Origin: Paracoccaceae bacterium
Lineage (GTDB): Bacteria > Pseudomonadota > Alphaproteobacteria > Rhodobacterales > Rhodobacteraceae
NCBI GenBank assembly: GCA_007692585.1
Contig: REBU01000078.1
Span: forward strand, 1 to 64,000
Length of the DNA: 64,000 nucleotides
Direction: 5' to 3'
The position numbers and the translations under genes were made by a program. The notes beneath the pieces were generated by a model that worked only from the letters and a program-made list of their open reading frames with translations, did no database searches and was not told the origin of the DNA. Below, one piece after another: positions 36,379 to 47,123 of this stretch. The first letter of the stretch is position 1. Every line of letters starts with the position of its first letter.

Positions 36379-39300
36379 ATGAGTGATACACAAGACCAAA
36401 CCGACACCGCCCAGGAGACAGCGCTGATTGCACAATCAGGCATAGCGCTGTTCGTCCGGCGGCCGATCCTGGCCTTCGTTTTCAGTGCGCTGATCGTGAT
36501 CGCCGGGCTTGCAGCTCTTTTCGCGGTAGAAATTCGCGAATTGCCCGATATCGACCGCCCTGTGATCACCGTGACGACCAATTTCGCTGGTGCTGGACCA
36601 GAGACAATTGATCGCGAAGTAACCTCTAGGATCGAGGGGGCGATGGGGCGCGTGGCTGGTGTGCAGAACCTGTCATCGGAATCGCGCTTCGGTCGCTCGC
36701 GCGTGGTGGCGGAATTCAGTGACAGCACCGATATAGATGTCGCCGCGACCGATATTCGGGACGCCATCGCCCGCATCCGCAATGCGCTGCCTGATGATGT
36801 GGACGAGCCGCGGATCATCAAGGCGGACTCGGATTCTGATGCGGTGATGCGGATCTCGGTCACATCGCCGGTGCGATCGGTCCAGGACCTCAGCCGCTTG
36901 GTGCAGGATGTGGTGGAGGATCGGCTGATTTCGGCACCCGGTGTCGCGGATCTGCAGATATTCGGTGATCGGGCAGAGATTTTCCGCGTCGATATCGACA
37001 TGCTGGAACTGGCCGCGCGCGGGCTGGACCTGAGCGATATCCGCAGCGCATTGCGCACTGTCTCCTTTGATGTTCCCGCCGGCGCCTTGTCGAATGAGCG
37101 CCAGTCGCTGCAAGTGCGCACCACCGCAAATGTCACAACGGTCGAGGATTTCGAGGCGTTGGTGGTGCGCGGAGACATGCGGCTGGGCGATGTCGCGACA
37201 GTCTCGCTTGGCCCAGCTCCCGGCGAGACGCAGCTGCGCGCCAATGGCCAGACGGGTATCGGTCTGGGCATCTTGCGTCAGGCCCAGAGCAATACGCTGG
37301 AAATATCGCGCAATGTCCGGCAGATCGTGGATGAATTGCAGGAGATCCTCCCAGAAGATGTACGGATCTTTGTCACCTCGGATGAGGCGATTTTCGTAGG
37401 CGGCGCGATCACGGAAGTGCTCAAGACATTGACGCTCGCACTGCTTATCGTGGTCGCTACGATTTATCTGTTCCTGCGCGACGCGCGTGCAACGCTGGTG
37501 CCTGCCGTCACCATGCCCATCGCGCTGATCGGAACCATCGCGGCGATCTATCTGGTCGGGTTCTCCGTCAATATCCTGACGCTGCTCGCGCTGGTTCTGG
37601 CCACTGGCATGGTGGTGGATGACGCAATCGTCGTGCTGGAAAACATCGTGCGCCGTCGCGCGCAAGGCATGGGCGTGCGTGCCGCGGCAGTGCTGGGCAC
37701 GCGGCAGGTGTTTTTCGCAGTTGTCACCACAACGGCAACACTCGCGGCGGTGTTCATTCCCCTGTCATTCCTGCCAGGACAGGCAGGTGGATTATTTCGC
37801 GAATTCGGCTTCACACTGGCGATGGCGGTGCTGTTGTCATCTGTTGTCGCGCTGTCGCTTTGCCCGGTGCTGGCCAGCAAGATGTTACGCGCAACCGAAC
37901 CCGCCGCGCAGCCAGCGCCCAGCCTGACGGCGCGCGCGGGCAGCAAGATCGCCTCATACTACGAACGCAGCCTTGCACGCGCGCTCGCGCAGCCCTTTCT
38001 GGTGATCATGGCCGCGCTCCTCTTTGCAGCCTCGGGCTGGTTTGCCGCGCAATCGATCCCGCAAGAATTGACCCCGTCCGAAGATCGCGGCGTGGCGCTT
38101 CTGTCAGTGACCGCGCCGCAAGGCGTTTCCATCGATTTCACGGACCGCAAGGTGCGCGAGATCGAAGCCGTTATCGCACCGCTGCGCGATACGGGCGAGG
38201 TCACGAATCTCTTTTCCATCATCGGCATTGGCGGGCAGGAAAACCGGGCCTTCATGGTCATGACGCTGGCCGACTGGGATCAGCGTGCCCGCAGCCAGCA
38301 AGAGATAGTGGGCCAGATCAATGCCGGTTTGCGCAATGTCATCGGCGTGCGGGCTTTTGCCATCCAGCCCAATTCGCTGCGCATCCGGGGCGCAGGCCAA
38401 GGGCTGCGATTTGCGGTTCTGGGCAATAATTACGACGCGCTGGCCGACAGCGCCGATGCACTCGTTGCCGCCATGAACGAACAGGACCGTTTCGGTCAGG
38501 TACGGCTCGATTTTGAAACCACGCAGCCGCAATTGTCGATCAGCGTGGATCGCGACAGGGCGTCGGATCTGGGTGTGGACCTCGATGGGCTGGCCGAGGC
38601 GCTGCAGGCGGTGCTCGACGGGCGCAGTGTCGGAAATGTCTTCATCGAAGACCGCAGTTTCGACATTCAGATGCTGTCCACACGCACACCGGTGCGTGAC
38701 CCCAATGATCTGGAACAGAGCTTCGTGCGCAACGCGAGCGGCCAGATCATCCCGATTTCGAGCTTCATCACCCTGGAAGAACGCGCAACAGCCCCGCAAC
38801 TGACCCGCGAGGACCAGAGCCGCGCCGTGCAGATCACAGCAAGTCTTGCGCCCGGCTTCTCGCTGGGGGCCGCAATGGCGGAAACCGCACGGCTCGCAGC
38901 TGAAATTCTGCCTGCAGATCACCGCCTCCTGCCTCTTGCCGAAGCGGCGACGCTCGATGAGACCTCTGCCGGGATTGTGCTCGTCTTCGGCTTCGCGATC
39001 CTGATTGTCTTTCTGGTTCTGGCCGCGCAATTTGAGAGCTTCATTTCCGCCATCGTGGTGATGGTCACGGTTCCGCTGGGGCTGGCCTGCGCGGCCTTTG
39101 CGCTGCTGTTTACCGGGGTCAGTCTGAATGTCTATTCACAGATCGGGCTGGTGCTTCTGGTGGGGATCATGGCCAAGAACGGCATTCTGATCGTTGAATT
39201 CGCCAATCAGCTGCGCGATGAGGGCGCCGAGATCGCCGATGCGATCCGCGAGGCCACCCGGATCCGCTTGCGCCCGGTGATGATGACCATGACCTCGACT

Positions 39301-39525
39301 GTGCTGGGTGGTGTGCCGCTGATCCTGTCCACCGGCCCCGGTGCCGAGGCCCGCGAGGCCCTGGGTTGGGTTGTCGTCGGCGGTCTGGGCCTGGCGACTT
39401 TGGCGACTCTCTATCTGACCCCTGTAGCCTATCTGTTGCTTGCGCGGTTCAGTGCTGCACGGGCCGAAGGGGCGCGCAGGCTCACAGAAGAGCTGCAACG
39501 CGCCGTCAGAACGCGCGGGGTGTGA
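36379..39525 (+). CDS. RND efflux transporter permease (AcrB/MexB-type HAE family)
   Basis: This encodes 1048 residues with the twelve-span RND layout: TM1 at about 28-48, a large periplasmic domain, TM2-TM6 at 335-490, TM7 near 540, a second periplasmic domain and TM8-TM12 at 865-1030. The proton-relay Asp pair in TM4 is visible in TGMVVDDAIVVLENIVRRR near 410. It should export hydrophobic compounds with proton influx. A TTG one codon before the ATG is the alternative start. No outer membrane channel is adjacent; the TolC at 17 kb may serve. Confidence 0.95.
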   Translation: MSDTQDQTDTAQETALIAQSGIALFVRRPILAFVFSALIVIAGLAALFAVEIRELPDIDRPVITVTTNFAGAGPETIDREVTSRIEGAMGRVAGVQNLSSESRFGRSRVVAEFSDSTDIDVAATDIRDAIARIRNALPDDVDEPRIIKADSDSDAVMRISVTSPVRSVQDLSRLVQDVVEDRLISAPGVADLQIFGDRAEIFRVDIDMLELAARGLDLSDIRSALRTVSFDVPAGALSNERQSLQVRTTANVTTVEDFEALVVRGDMRLGDVATVSLGPAPGETQLRANGQTGIGLGILRQAQSNTLEISRNVRQIVDELQEILPEDVRIFVTSDEAIFVGGAITEVLKTLTLALLIVVATIYLFLRDARATLVPAVTMPIALIGTIAAIYLVGFSVNILTLLALVLATGMVVDDAIVVLENIVRRRAQGMGVRAAAVLGTRQVFFAVVTTTATLAAVFIPLSFLPGQAGGLFREFGFTLAMAVLLSSVVALSLCPVLASKMLRATEPAAQPAPSLTARAGSKIASYYERSLARALAQPFLVIMAALLFAASGWFAAQSIPQELTPSEDRGVALLSVTAPQGVSIDFTDRKVREIEAVIAPLRDTGEVTNLFSIIGIGGQENRAFMVMTLADWDQRARSQQEIVGQINAGLRNVIGVRAFAIQPNSLRIRGAGQGLRFAVLGNNYDALADSADALVAAMNEQDRFGQVRLDFETTQPQLSISVDRDRASDLGVDLDGLAEALQAVLDGRSVGNVFIEDRSFDIQMLSTRTPVRDPNDLEQSFVRNASGQIIPISSFITLEERATAPQLTREDQSRAVQITASLAPGFSLGAAMAETARLAAEILPADHRLLPLAEAATLDETSAGIVLVFGFAILIVFLVLAAQFESFISAIVVMVTVPLGLACAAFALLFTGVSLNVYSQIGLVLLVGIMAKNGILIVEFANQLRDEGAEIADAIREATRIRLRPVMMTMTSTVLGGVPLILSTGPGAEAREALGWVVVGGLGLATLATLYLTPVAYLLLARFSAARAEGARRLTEELQRAVRTRGV

Positions 39526-39526
39526 C

Positions 39527-41212
39527 CTAAGTCGCGGCGTTGTCGCGAGGCTGCGCCGTCAACTGCCTCACGGCATAATCAGCTGCATCATCGAACGGTT
39601 TGAGCACCACGCTTGCACCCTGCCGCATCAGCTCATCGGCCTCTGCCACTTTTTGCACTGAAAGGAACACCCGCCCGCGATAATTGGCTGATTGCAGCCC
39701 ATGCAAAAGCGCAAGCTGCGGATCCGCCTCGGTCAACACCCCCCGGTCGCGCGGGACAGCCGAAACCACGGCGCGAACATCGTTCAGATCGAGATGGGCG
39801 ACAAATTCCGGATCAGTTGCATCGCCATAGCTGGCATCCAGCCCCATCCGCCGCCAATTCGCCAACGCTTCGGGGTCGAAATCAATGCCCAGAACCCGGT
39901 AACCCTGTTCCGAGAGCCGCGCACCGATGCGGCAGCCGTAGCGCCCCAACCCGAAAATGATGAAATCATGCCCGCGCAGCTCCGCGCTCTGAGTGTCATC
40001 AGTTTCGCGATGCGCCTGCCGGCGCTCAAAAATCCCAAGATAAGGTTCGCAGATTTCGAAAAGTTTGTGTGACCAGGTGATCATGTAGACCGACAGCGCA
40101 ATGGTCACCAGCCCGACAAGCGTCACCAGCCCCATCGCCTGCTGGCCAACATGGCCGATGGTGATCCCCATCGCCATGAAGATCAGCGAGAATTCGGAGA
40201 TCTGCGCAACCGTCAGACCGGCCAGAAAGCCTGTGCGCTTGCGGTAGCCCATATACCCCATGATCGCGAGGACAATCAGCGGGTTGCCGATCAGAACGAA
40301 GAGCGACAGCACGACGGCCGGGCCGATCTGATCGCCCAAGGTCGAAAGCTGCAACCCGGCGCCGAGATTGATGAAGAAGAAGAGCAGCAGAAAATCGCGC
40401 AGGCTGGCGAGCCGCGAGCTGATTGCTTCGCGAAAATCGGTCGAGGCCAGCGAGACCCCGGCCAACAGCCCACCGAGTTCCTTGCCAAATCCCAGCACAT
40501 CGCCCAGAGCGGCAAGACTGGCCGCCCAGCCCACCGCGAAGATGACCATCAATTCCGGCGAGCGCGCCACGCGTGACAGCAGAGGATCAGCAACATATCG
40601 GATGAACAGGATGACCGCTGCAACCATCAGCGCGCCACCGAGGAAAACCTGCACGACCTCCCAGACGCCGCCGCTGTCTTCCCCAAGCCCGACCCCGATG
40701 GCCGAAAGCGTGACCATCGCGAGAACCACGAAAATATCCTGCACGATCAGGAAGCCAAGCGCGATCTTGCCATGCAGCGCGCCAATTTCCTGCTTGTCGG
40801 ACAAGAGCTTCACGATGATGATCGTGGACGAAAAGGTCAGCGCAATCGCGATATAGAGCGACGTGACCGGGTCGATCCCCAGCGCAAGGCAGATCAGGAA
40901 ACCAAACGCCGCGGTGAACGTCACCTGCCCCAGCCCTGTCGCCACAGCGACCTTGCCCAGATTGCGCACAAGGCTCACATCGAGTTTCAACCCGACCAGA
41001 AAGAGCAGGACAGCGATGGAAATCTGGCTCAGCGTCTCTATGAAGTCCACAGACGAGACGAGCCCCAGCGCATCCGGCCCGGCTAGCACCCCGACGGCAA
41101 TGAACGCCACGACCAGCGGCTGGCGCAGCATCAGACCAATGAATCCTACCCCCGCCGCCAATAAGACCAGAAGGGCGATTTCATAGAAGATCGAAGCAAA
41201 ATTCGCGTCCAA
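39527..41212 (-). CDS. CPA2-type cation:proton antiporter with TrkA-N domain (KefB-like)
   Basis: This encodes 561 residues: about twelve membrane spans in residues 8-390, as in the CPA2 family, then a cytosolic nucleotide-binding RCK/TrkA-N domain beginning HDFIIFGLGRYGCRIGARL near residue 420. The Asp-rich GFLIVQDIFVV in the membrane part and GFGKELGGLLAGVSLA are conserved. The ion is probably K+ or Na+ against H+. The start is TTG at 41212, preceded by GGGGGAG. The gene converges on the RND permease, with stops one base apart. Confidence 0.88.
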   Translation of the reverse strand: MDANFASIFYEIALLVLLAAGVGFIGLMLRQPLVVAFIAVGVLAGPDALGLVSSVDFIETLSQISIAVLLFLVGLKLDVSLVRNLGKVAVATGLGQVTFTAAFGFLICLALGIDPVTSLYIAIALTFSSTIIIVKLLSDKQEIGALHGKIALGFLIVQDIFVVLAMVTLSAIGVGLGEDSGGVWEVVQVFLGGALMVAAVILFIRYVADPLLSRVARSPELMVIFAVGWAASLAALGDVLGFGKELGGLLAGVSLASTDFREAISSRLASLRDFLLLFFFINLGAGLQLSTLGDQIGPAVVLSLFVLIGNPLIVLAIMGYMGYRKRTGFLAGLTVAQISEFSLIFMAMGITIGHVGQQAMGLVTLVGLVTIALSVYMITWSHKLFEICEPYLGIFERRQAHRETDDTQSAELRGHDFIIFGLGRYGCRIGARLSEQGYRVLGIDFDPEALANWRRMGLDASYGDATDPEFVAHLDLNDVRAVVSAVPRDRGVLTEADPQLALLHGLQSANYRGRVFLSVQKVAEADELMRQGASVVLKPFDDAADYAVRQLTAQPRDNAAT

Positions 41213-41256
41213 AGCTCTCCCCCTCTACCAGAGCGCATCCTGACCCTTGTTAGCCT

Positions 41257-41273
41257 GTCAGCTACGCGCTGAC
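41257..41273. promoter_or_regulatory. Inverted repeat upstream of mreB
   Basis: GTCAGC (41257-41262) is the exact inverse of GCTGAC (41268-41273) across five bases. It lies in the 265-bp divergent region between the antiporter and mreB. It could be an operator or a short cruciform; its regulator is unknown. The rest of that region holds no gene. Confidence 0.35.
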
Positions 41274-41285
41274 TAGGGCAGCTAG

Positions 41286-42515
<1,230 letters not shown>

Positions 42516-42540
42516 CGCCTGATCCTGCAGGACGTGCGCT

Positions 42541-43452
42541 TTGAGCGATGACAGCAAATATGATCAGGATTTCATTCGCCCGGTGCGGCGCGTCCTGATC
42601 GGGGTTCTCGCGGTCGCGTTGATGGCGGTCTTTCTCGTCTGGCGCATCGACAGCCCGCGTGTCGAGCAGTTTCGTATGGCAGTCATCGATCGGGTGGTGC
42701 CTTCTTTCGACTGGGCCATGCGACCTGTAGCGCGCGCGGCGGCCATGGCCGAGAATTTCCGCTCATATGCGCGGATCATCGAACAAAATCAGGAATTGCG
42801 CCGGGAGTTGCAGCAAATGCGGTCCTGGCGCGAGGCGGCATTGCAGCTCGAACAGCGGAATGCGCAGCTTCTCGACCTCAACCAGGTGCGGCTCGATCCA
42901 CAGCTGACCCATGTGACGGGCGTGGTGATGGCCGATAGTGGGTCGCCCTTCCGCAAGTCGGTGCTGTTGAATGTCGGCGCGCGCGACGGCGTGCAGGACG
43001 GTTGGGCGGTGATGGACGGGCTCGGGCTTGCCGGGCGCATAGCGGGTGTCGGACAGCGTACGGCGCGCGTGGTCTTGCTGACAGATACGGCCAGCGCGGT
43101 GCCTGTCATCGTGCAGCCCTCGGGCCAGCGCGCCATGCTGATCGGTGACAATTCGCCCTATCCAGTGCTGGAATTCGTCGAATCCCCCGACGATCTGCGG
43201 CCCGGCGACCGTGTTGTGAGCTCAGATGACGGCGGGGTTTTTCCGGCGGGGCTGCTGGTTGGCGAGGTGGTCATCACTCGCGACCGGCGTCTGCGGGTAC
43301 GGATCGCGGCCGATTTCGGGCGGCTGGATTTCCTGCGGGTTCTGCGTTCTCGCCCCATCGAGCGCATCACGGATACTGGCGCGCTGATTGCGCCGGAGCT
43401 GAGACCCGAAGCGCTCGAAAGCGGGCTTGCCGGAGATGCCGGGGATGGTTGA
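42541..43452 (+). CDS. mreC: Rod shape-determining protein MreC
   Basis: MreC is a membrane-anchored periplasmic scaffold of the elongasome. The 303-residue product has one N-terminal span (about residues 17-36), a coiled coil near 75-110 (QNQELRRELQQMRSWREAALQLEQ region), and the two-barrel domain including VTGVVMADSGSPFRKSVLLN near 120. The start is TTG at 42541; no in-frame ATG or GTG with a better site exists upstream. It lies 25 bases after mreB and overlaps mreD. Confidence 0.93.
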   Translation: MSDDSKYDQDFIRPVRRVLIGVLAVALMAVFLVWRIDSPRVEQFRMAVIDRVVPSFDWAMRPVARAAAMAENFRSYARIIEQNQELRRELQQMRSWREAALQLEQRNAQLLDLNQVRLDPQLTHVTGVVMADSGSPFRKSVLLNVGARDGVQDGWAVMDGLGLAGRIAGVGQRTARVVLLTDTASAVPVIVQPSGQRAMLIGDNSPYPVLEFVESPDDLRPGDRVVSSDDGGVFPAGLLVGEVVITRDRRLRVRIAADFGRLDFLRVLRSRPIERITDTGALIAPELRPEALESGLAGDAGDG

Positions 43453-44044
43453 ACGTCGCCACACCAAGCGGCTGATCTTCATGGCCCTTTTCCTGTTTCT
43501 GGCGGCCTTGATGACATTTTATCGCCTGTTGCCAACGGGCGGCTATGGCTTCGATGCCACGCTGAGCGAGGAAGAGCGGCTGGTCGCAGCTGAAACCGTC
43601 TCTCTCTGGACACAGATGGGGGTGCCGGATCTGCTGTTATGCCTGACCATGGCCTGGGTCTTGCGCAGGCCAGACCTGCTGCCTGCACCGCTGATTGCTG
43701 GCTATTTCCTGCTCGAGGATATCTTGCTCCTGCGGCCGCCGGGGCTATGGGCCATGATCGTGCTGATGGGCAGCGAATTTCTGCGCAGGCATGCAGCGCA
43801 ATTTCGAAGCTATCGGTTTTTCTCGGAATTTCTGTTGGTTGCAGGACTATTTGTGGCAATGTGGCTGGCAGACCGGGCCGTGCTCGCAATTGTGATGGTC
43901 CCGCAACCTGCACTTGGCTTGAGCTTCGTGCATTTACTCGGCACAATTGCCATATATCCTGCGATTGTCGCCATATCGCGCTTTGTCTTTGGACTGCGCA
44001 AGCCTGCGACGGGCGAACTGGATGCCTTGGGACAGAAATTGTGA
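43445..44044 (+). CDS. mreD: Rod shape-determining protein MreD
   Basis: This encodes 199 residues with five to six membrane spans, the size and topology of MreD. Sequence conservation in this family is low, so the call rests on topology and on place between mreC and mrdA. The ATG at 43445 overlaps the mreC end by eight bases and has GGAG upstream; an in-frame ATG at 43436 is an alternative. MreD helps couple MreC to PBP2 and RodA. Confidence 0.85.
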   Translation: MVERRHTKRLIFMALFLFLAALMTFYRLLPTGGYGFDATLSEEERLVAAETVSLWTQMGVPDLLLCLTMAWVLRRPDLLPAPLIAGYFLLEDILLLRPPGLWAMIVLMGSEFLRRHAAQFRSYRFFSEFLLVAGLFVAMWLADRAVLAIVMVPQPALGLSFVHLLGTIAIYPAIVAISRFVFGLRKPATGELDALGQKL

Positions 44045-45978
44045 AACGTACAGATCGCGAGAAGGAATTCAGTCGCCGCATCGTCAGTCGGCGGGCGCTC
44101 GTTCTTGGTGGGCTGCAACTGGGAGTTGCAGGCGCGCTCCTGTGGCGGCTGCGCGACATGCAACTGGAGCAATCCGAACAGTTTCGGCTGCTCGCGGAAG
44201 AGAATCGTATCAATCTGCGCCTGCTGCCGCCAACTCGGGGGCTGATCCTGGATCGCAGCGGAGTTTTGCTGGCGGGCAATGAACAGAATTATCGCGTCGT
44301 GATCAAGCGCGATGATGCGGGCGATATCGATCTGGTGCTCGCCCGGCTCGCCCGGCTGATCACGCTGAGTGAGGACGAAATCGAACGTGCGCGCCGTGAC
44401 ATGTTGCGCAATCGCCCCTTCGTGCCTGTGACAGTGGCCGAGCGGCTCAGCTGGGAAGAAATCAGCCGGGTGGCGTCCAATGCTCCTGCCCTGCCCGGCG
44501 TCACGCCAGAGATGGGCTTGTCGCGCAGCTACCCCTTACGCGATGACACAGCGCATGTGGTGGGCTATGTTGGCCCAGTCTCCGAACGTGATCTCGAGGC
44601 GCTCGAAACGCCCGACCCGGTGCTATTGATCCCGCGTTTCCAGATCGGCAAGATCGGTGTCGAGCGTCTGGCCGAGGATAGGCTTCGCGGGCGCGCGGGC
44701 TCGCAACGTGTCGAGGTCAATGCTGTGGGCCGGGTGATGCGCGAACTCGATCGGGTCGAGGGGACGCCTGGTGCGAATGTCCATCTGACCATTGATGCCA
44801 CCTTGCAGAACTACGCGCTCGAGCGTCTGCACGGGCATAGCGCCGCTGCGGTGGTGATGGACACGACCAATGGCGATATCCTCGCGCTGGCCTCTGCGCC
44901 GAGTTTCGACCCCAATCTTTTCGTGCGCGGGATATCGCGGGCAAATTACAGCGAATTGCTGGAAAACAACTACCGTCCGCTTGTCAACAAGACGGTACAG
45001 GGGATGTATCCGCCCGGATCAACCTTCAAGATGGTCACGGCTCTTGCCGCGCTGGACGCGGGCGTGACGGACGGGCGCGAAACTGTGTTCTGTCCCGGCC
45101 ATATGGATGTGTCGGGCCACAGGTTCCATTGCTGGAAGCGCGGCGGGCATGGGCGCGTGGGGCTGGTGTCAGCATTGTCCGAAAGCTGTGACGTTTATTT
45201 TTATGAAATGTCGCAGCGCTGTGGGATCGACAGAATCAATGCCATGTCCACCCGGCTGGGCTTGGGCATCCGCTACGATCTGCCGATCACGTCTGTCGCA
45301 GGGGGGCTCAACCCCACGCGGGAATGGAAACGCGCAAATCGCAATGCGGAATGGCAGGTGGGCGACACGATCAATGCGTCCATCGGTCAGGGTTTCGTGC
45401 TGTCCACACCTCTGCAACTGGCCGTAATGACTGCGCGGCTGGCCTCGAATACTGCCGTTCTGCCCCGGCTGATTCGCGATCCGCTGGAGCGCGGTGACAC
45501 GCGCGCTGCCAGTCTCGAGCTGCGGCCCGAATGGCTGCGGATGATCCGCCAGGGCATGGATCAGACGGTCAATGACCGACGCGGCACGGCCTATTCCTCG
45601 CGCGTGGTTGCTGATGGCCAGCGCATGGCGGGCAAGACCGGAACGAGTCAGGTGTTCTCGATCAGCCGCGCCGAGCGGGATGCCGGGATACGTCGGCAAC
45701 AGGATCTGCCCTGGAACCGGCGCAACCACGCGCTGTTCGTCAATTATGCGCCCTTCGACGCGCCGCGCATTGCCGTGTCGGTGGTGGTCGAGCATGGCAT
45801 GGGCGGGTCGTCCACGGCCGCCCCCATCGGCCGCGACATCATGCTCGCAGCGCTCAATGACGGCCGCCCGCCACTCGCGGCCTATCCCGCGCCGCAACGC
45901 AACCGCGTGCAATATGAGCAGCAGGAACTCGAAGAACGTCTGCGCCGCCCTGAAGACATGCGGATAAGCCGCGCATGA
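44041..45978 (+). CDS. mrdA: Penicillin-binding protein 2
   Basis: PBP2 is the elongation-specific transpeptidase that crosslinks new peptidoglycan in the periplasm. The 645-residue protein has an N-terminal span near residues 20-38, the class B dimerisation domain, and the transpeptidase motifs SxxK in PPGSTFKMV near 325, the SxN-equivalent written SCD in SESCDVYFYEMS near 380 (Asp in place of Asn, common in alphaproteobacteria) and KTG in MAGKTGTSQVF near 535. It starts with GTG overlapping the mreD stop (GTGA). Confidence 0.96.
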   Translation: MKRTDREKEFSRRIVSRRALVLGGLQLGVAGALLWRLRDMQLEQSEQFRLLAEENRINLRLLPPTRGLILDRSGVLLAGNEQNYRVVIKRDDAGDIDLVLARLARLITLSEDEIERARRDMLRNRPFVPVTVAERLSWEEISRVASNAPALPGVTPEMGLSRSYPLRDDTAHVVGYVGPVSERDLEALETPDPVLLIPRFQIGKIGVERLAEDRLRGRAGSQRVEVNAVGRVMRELDRVEGTPGANVHLTIDATLQNYALERLHGHSAAAVVMDTTNGDILALASAPSFDPNLFVRGISRANYSELLENNYRPLVNKTVQGMYPPGSTFKMVTALAALDAGVTDGRETVFCPGHMDVSGHRFHCWKRGGHGRVGLVSALSESCDVYFYEMSQRCGIDRINAMSTRLGLGIRYDLPITSVAGGLNPTREWKRANRNAEWQVGDTINASIGQGFVLSTPLQLAVMTARLASNTAVLPRLIRDPLERGDTRAASLELRPEWLRMIRQGMDQTVNDRRGTAYSSRVVADGQRMAGKTGTSQVFSISRAERDAGIRRQQDLPWNRRNHALFVNYAPFDAPRIAVSVVVEHGMGGSSTAAPIGRDIMLAALNDGRPPLAAYPAPQRNRVQYEQQELEERLRRPEDMRISRA

Positions 45979-47123
45979 GCTATCTGGAATATAACACCCG
46001 GCAGATGCCTGCGGGGCTGCGCAAGGTGCTGTATCTCAACTGGCCGCTGATTGTGCTTTTGATCCTTGTGGCCGGATACGGATTTGTAATGCTCTATTCC
46101 GTGGCAGGCGGCAGGCTGACGCCTTGGGCCGAACCCCAGATCAAGCGTTTCGGCGCAGGGCTGGTGATCATGTTCATCGTGGCCTTCATGCCCTTGTGGT
46201 TCTGGCGCTCGATCGCGGGACTGAGCTATGTCGTTGCGCTTCTGCTGCTTCTGGGCGTCGAATTCTTCGGCACGGTTGGCATGGGTGCGAAGCGATGGCT
46301 GGTCTTCGGGCCTGTGCGCATCCAGCCCTCAGAACTGGCCAAGATCACCACGGTTCTGGCGCTGGCGGCCTATTATGACTGGCTCGATCTGAAGAAAGTC
46401 TCGCACCCGCTCTGGGTGCTGCTGGGCGTGCTGATTGCATTGATCCCGGCCCTTCTGGTGCTGCGCCAACCCGATCTGGGCACTGCGTTGCTGCTGGCGC
46501 TGGGCGGCGGCGTGGTTATTTTCGCCGCCGGCGTCCATTGGGGGTATTTCGCCGCACTGATCGCCAGTGCTGTGGGGATGGTCACGCTCGTGCTGCAATC
46601 GCGCGGGACCGAGTGGCAATTGCTCAAGGATTATCAGTATCGCCGCATCGATGCCTTTCTGGACCCGACAATCGATCCTTTGGGGGCAGGTTATCACATC
46701 AATCAGGCAATGATCGCGCTTGGATCCGGGGGCTGGTCGGGCCGCGGTTTCATGGAAGGCACGCAAGCACGGCTGAACTTCCTGCCCGAGAAACATACCG
46801 ATTTCATCTTCACGACCCTCGCCGAAGAGTTCGGCTTTGTCGGAGCCTCTTCTCTGCTGCTGCTCTACATGATGATCGTGGCGGTCTGTCTGCTGACCGC
46901 GATGCGCACCACGAACCGGTTCGGCGCACTTCTGGTGATGGGGGTCATCGGCATGTTCTTCCTCTATTTCTCCGTGAATATGGCGATGGTGATGGGGCTC
47001 GCGCCGGTTGTCGGTGTGCCTTTGCCGCTGGTCTCTTATGGCGGGTCTGCAATGATCGTCCTGATGGTTGGCTTTGGGCTGGTCCATTCGGCCCATATCC
47101 ACCGCGCGCGGCTGCCCTCATGA
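45975..47123 (+). CDS. rodA: Rod shape-determining peptidoglycan polymerase RodA
   Basis: RodA is the SEDS glycosyltransferase of the elongasome, partner of PBP2. The 382-residue protein has about ten spans. Typical blocks are GAKRWLVFGPVRIQPSELAKI near residue 115, QPDLGTALLLALGGGVV near 163, HTDFIFTTLAEEFGFVG near 275 and the late PLPLVSYGGSAMIVL. It overlaps mrdA by four bases (ATGA), giving the classic mrdAB pair. Confidence 0.96.
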   Translation: MSYLEYNTRQMPAGLRKVLYLNWPLIVLLILVAGYGFVMLYSVAGGRLTPWAEPQIKRFGAGLVIMFIVAFMPLWFWRSIAGLSYVVALLLLLGVEFFGTVGMGAKRWLVFGPVRIQPSELAKITTVLALAAYYDWLDLKKVSHPLWVLLGVLIALIPALLVLRQPDLGTALLLALGGGVVIFAAGVHWGYFAALIASAVGMVTLVLQSRGTEWQLLKDYQYRRIDAFLDPTIDPLGAGYHINQAMIALGSGGWSGRGFMEGTQARLNFLPEKHTDFIFTTLAEEFGFVGASSLLLLYMMIVAVCLLTAMRTTNRFGALLVMGVIGMFFLYFSVNMAMVMGLAPVVGVPLPLVSYGGSAMIVLMVGFGLVHSAHIHRARLPS

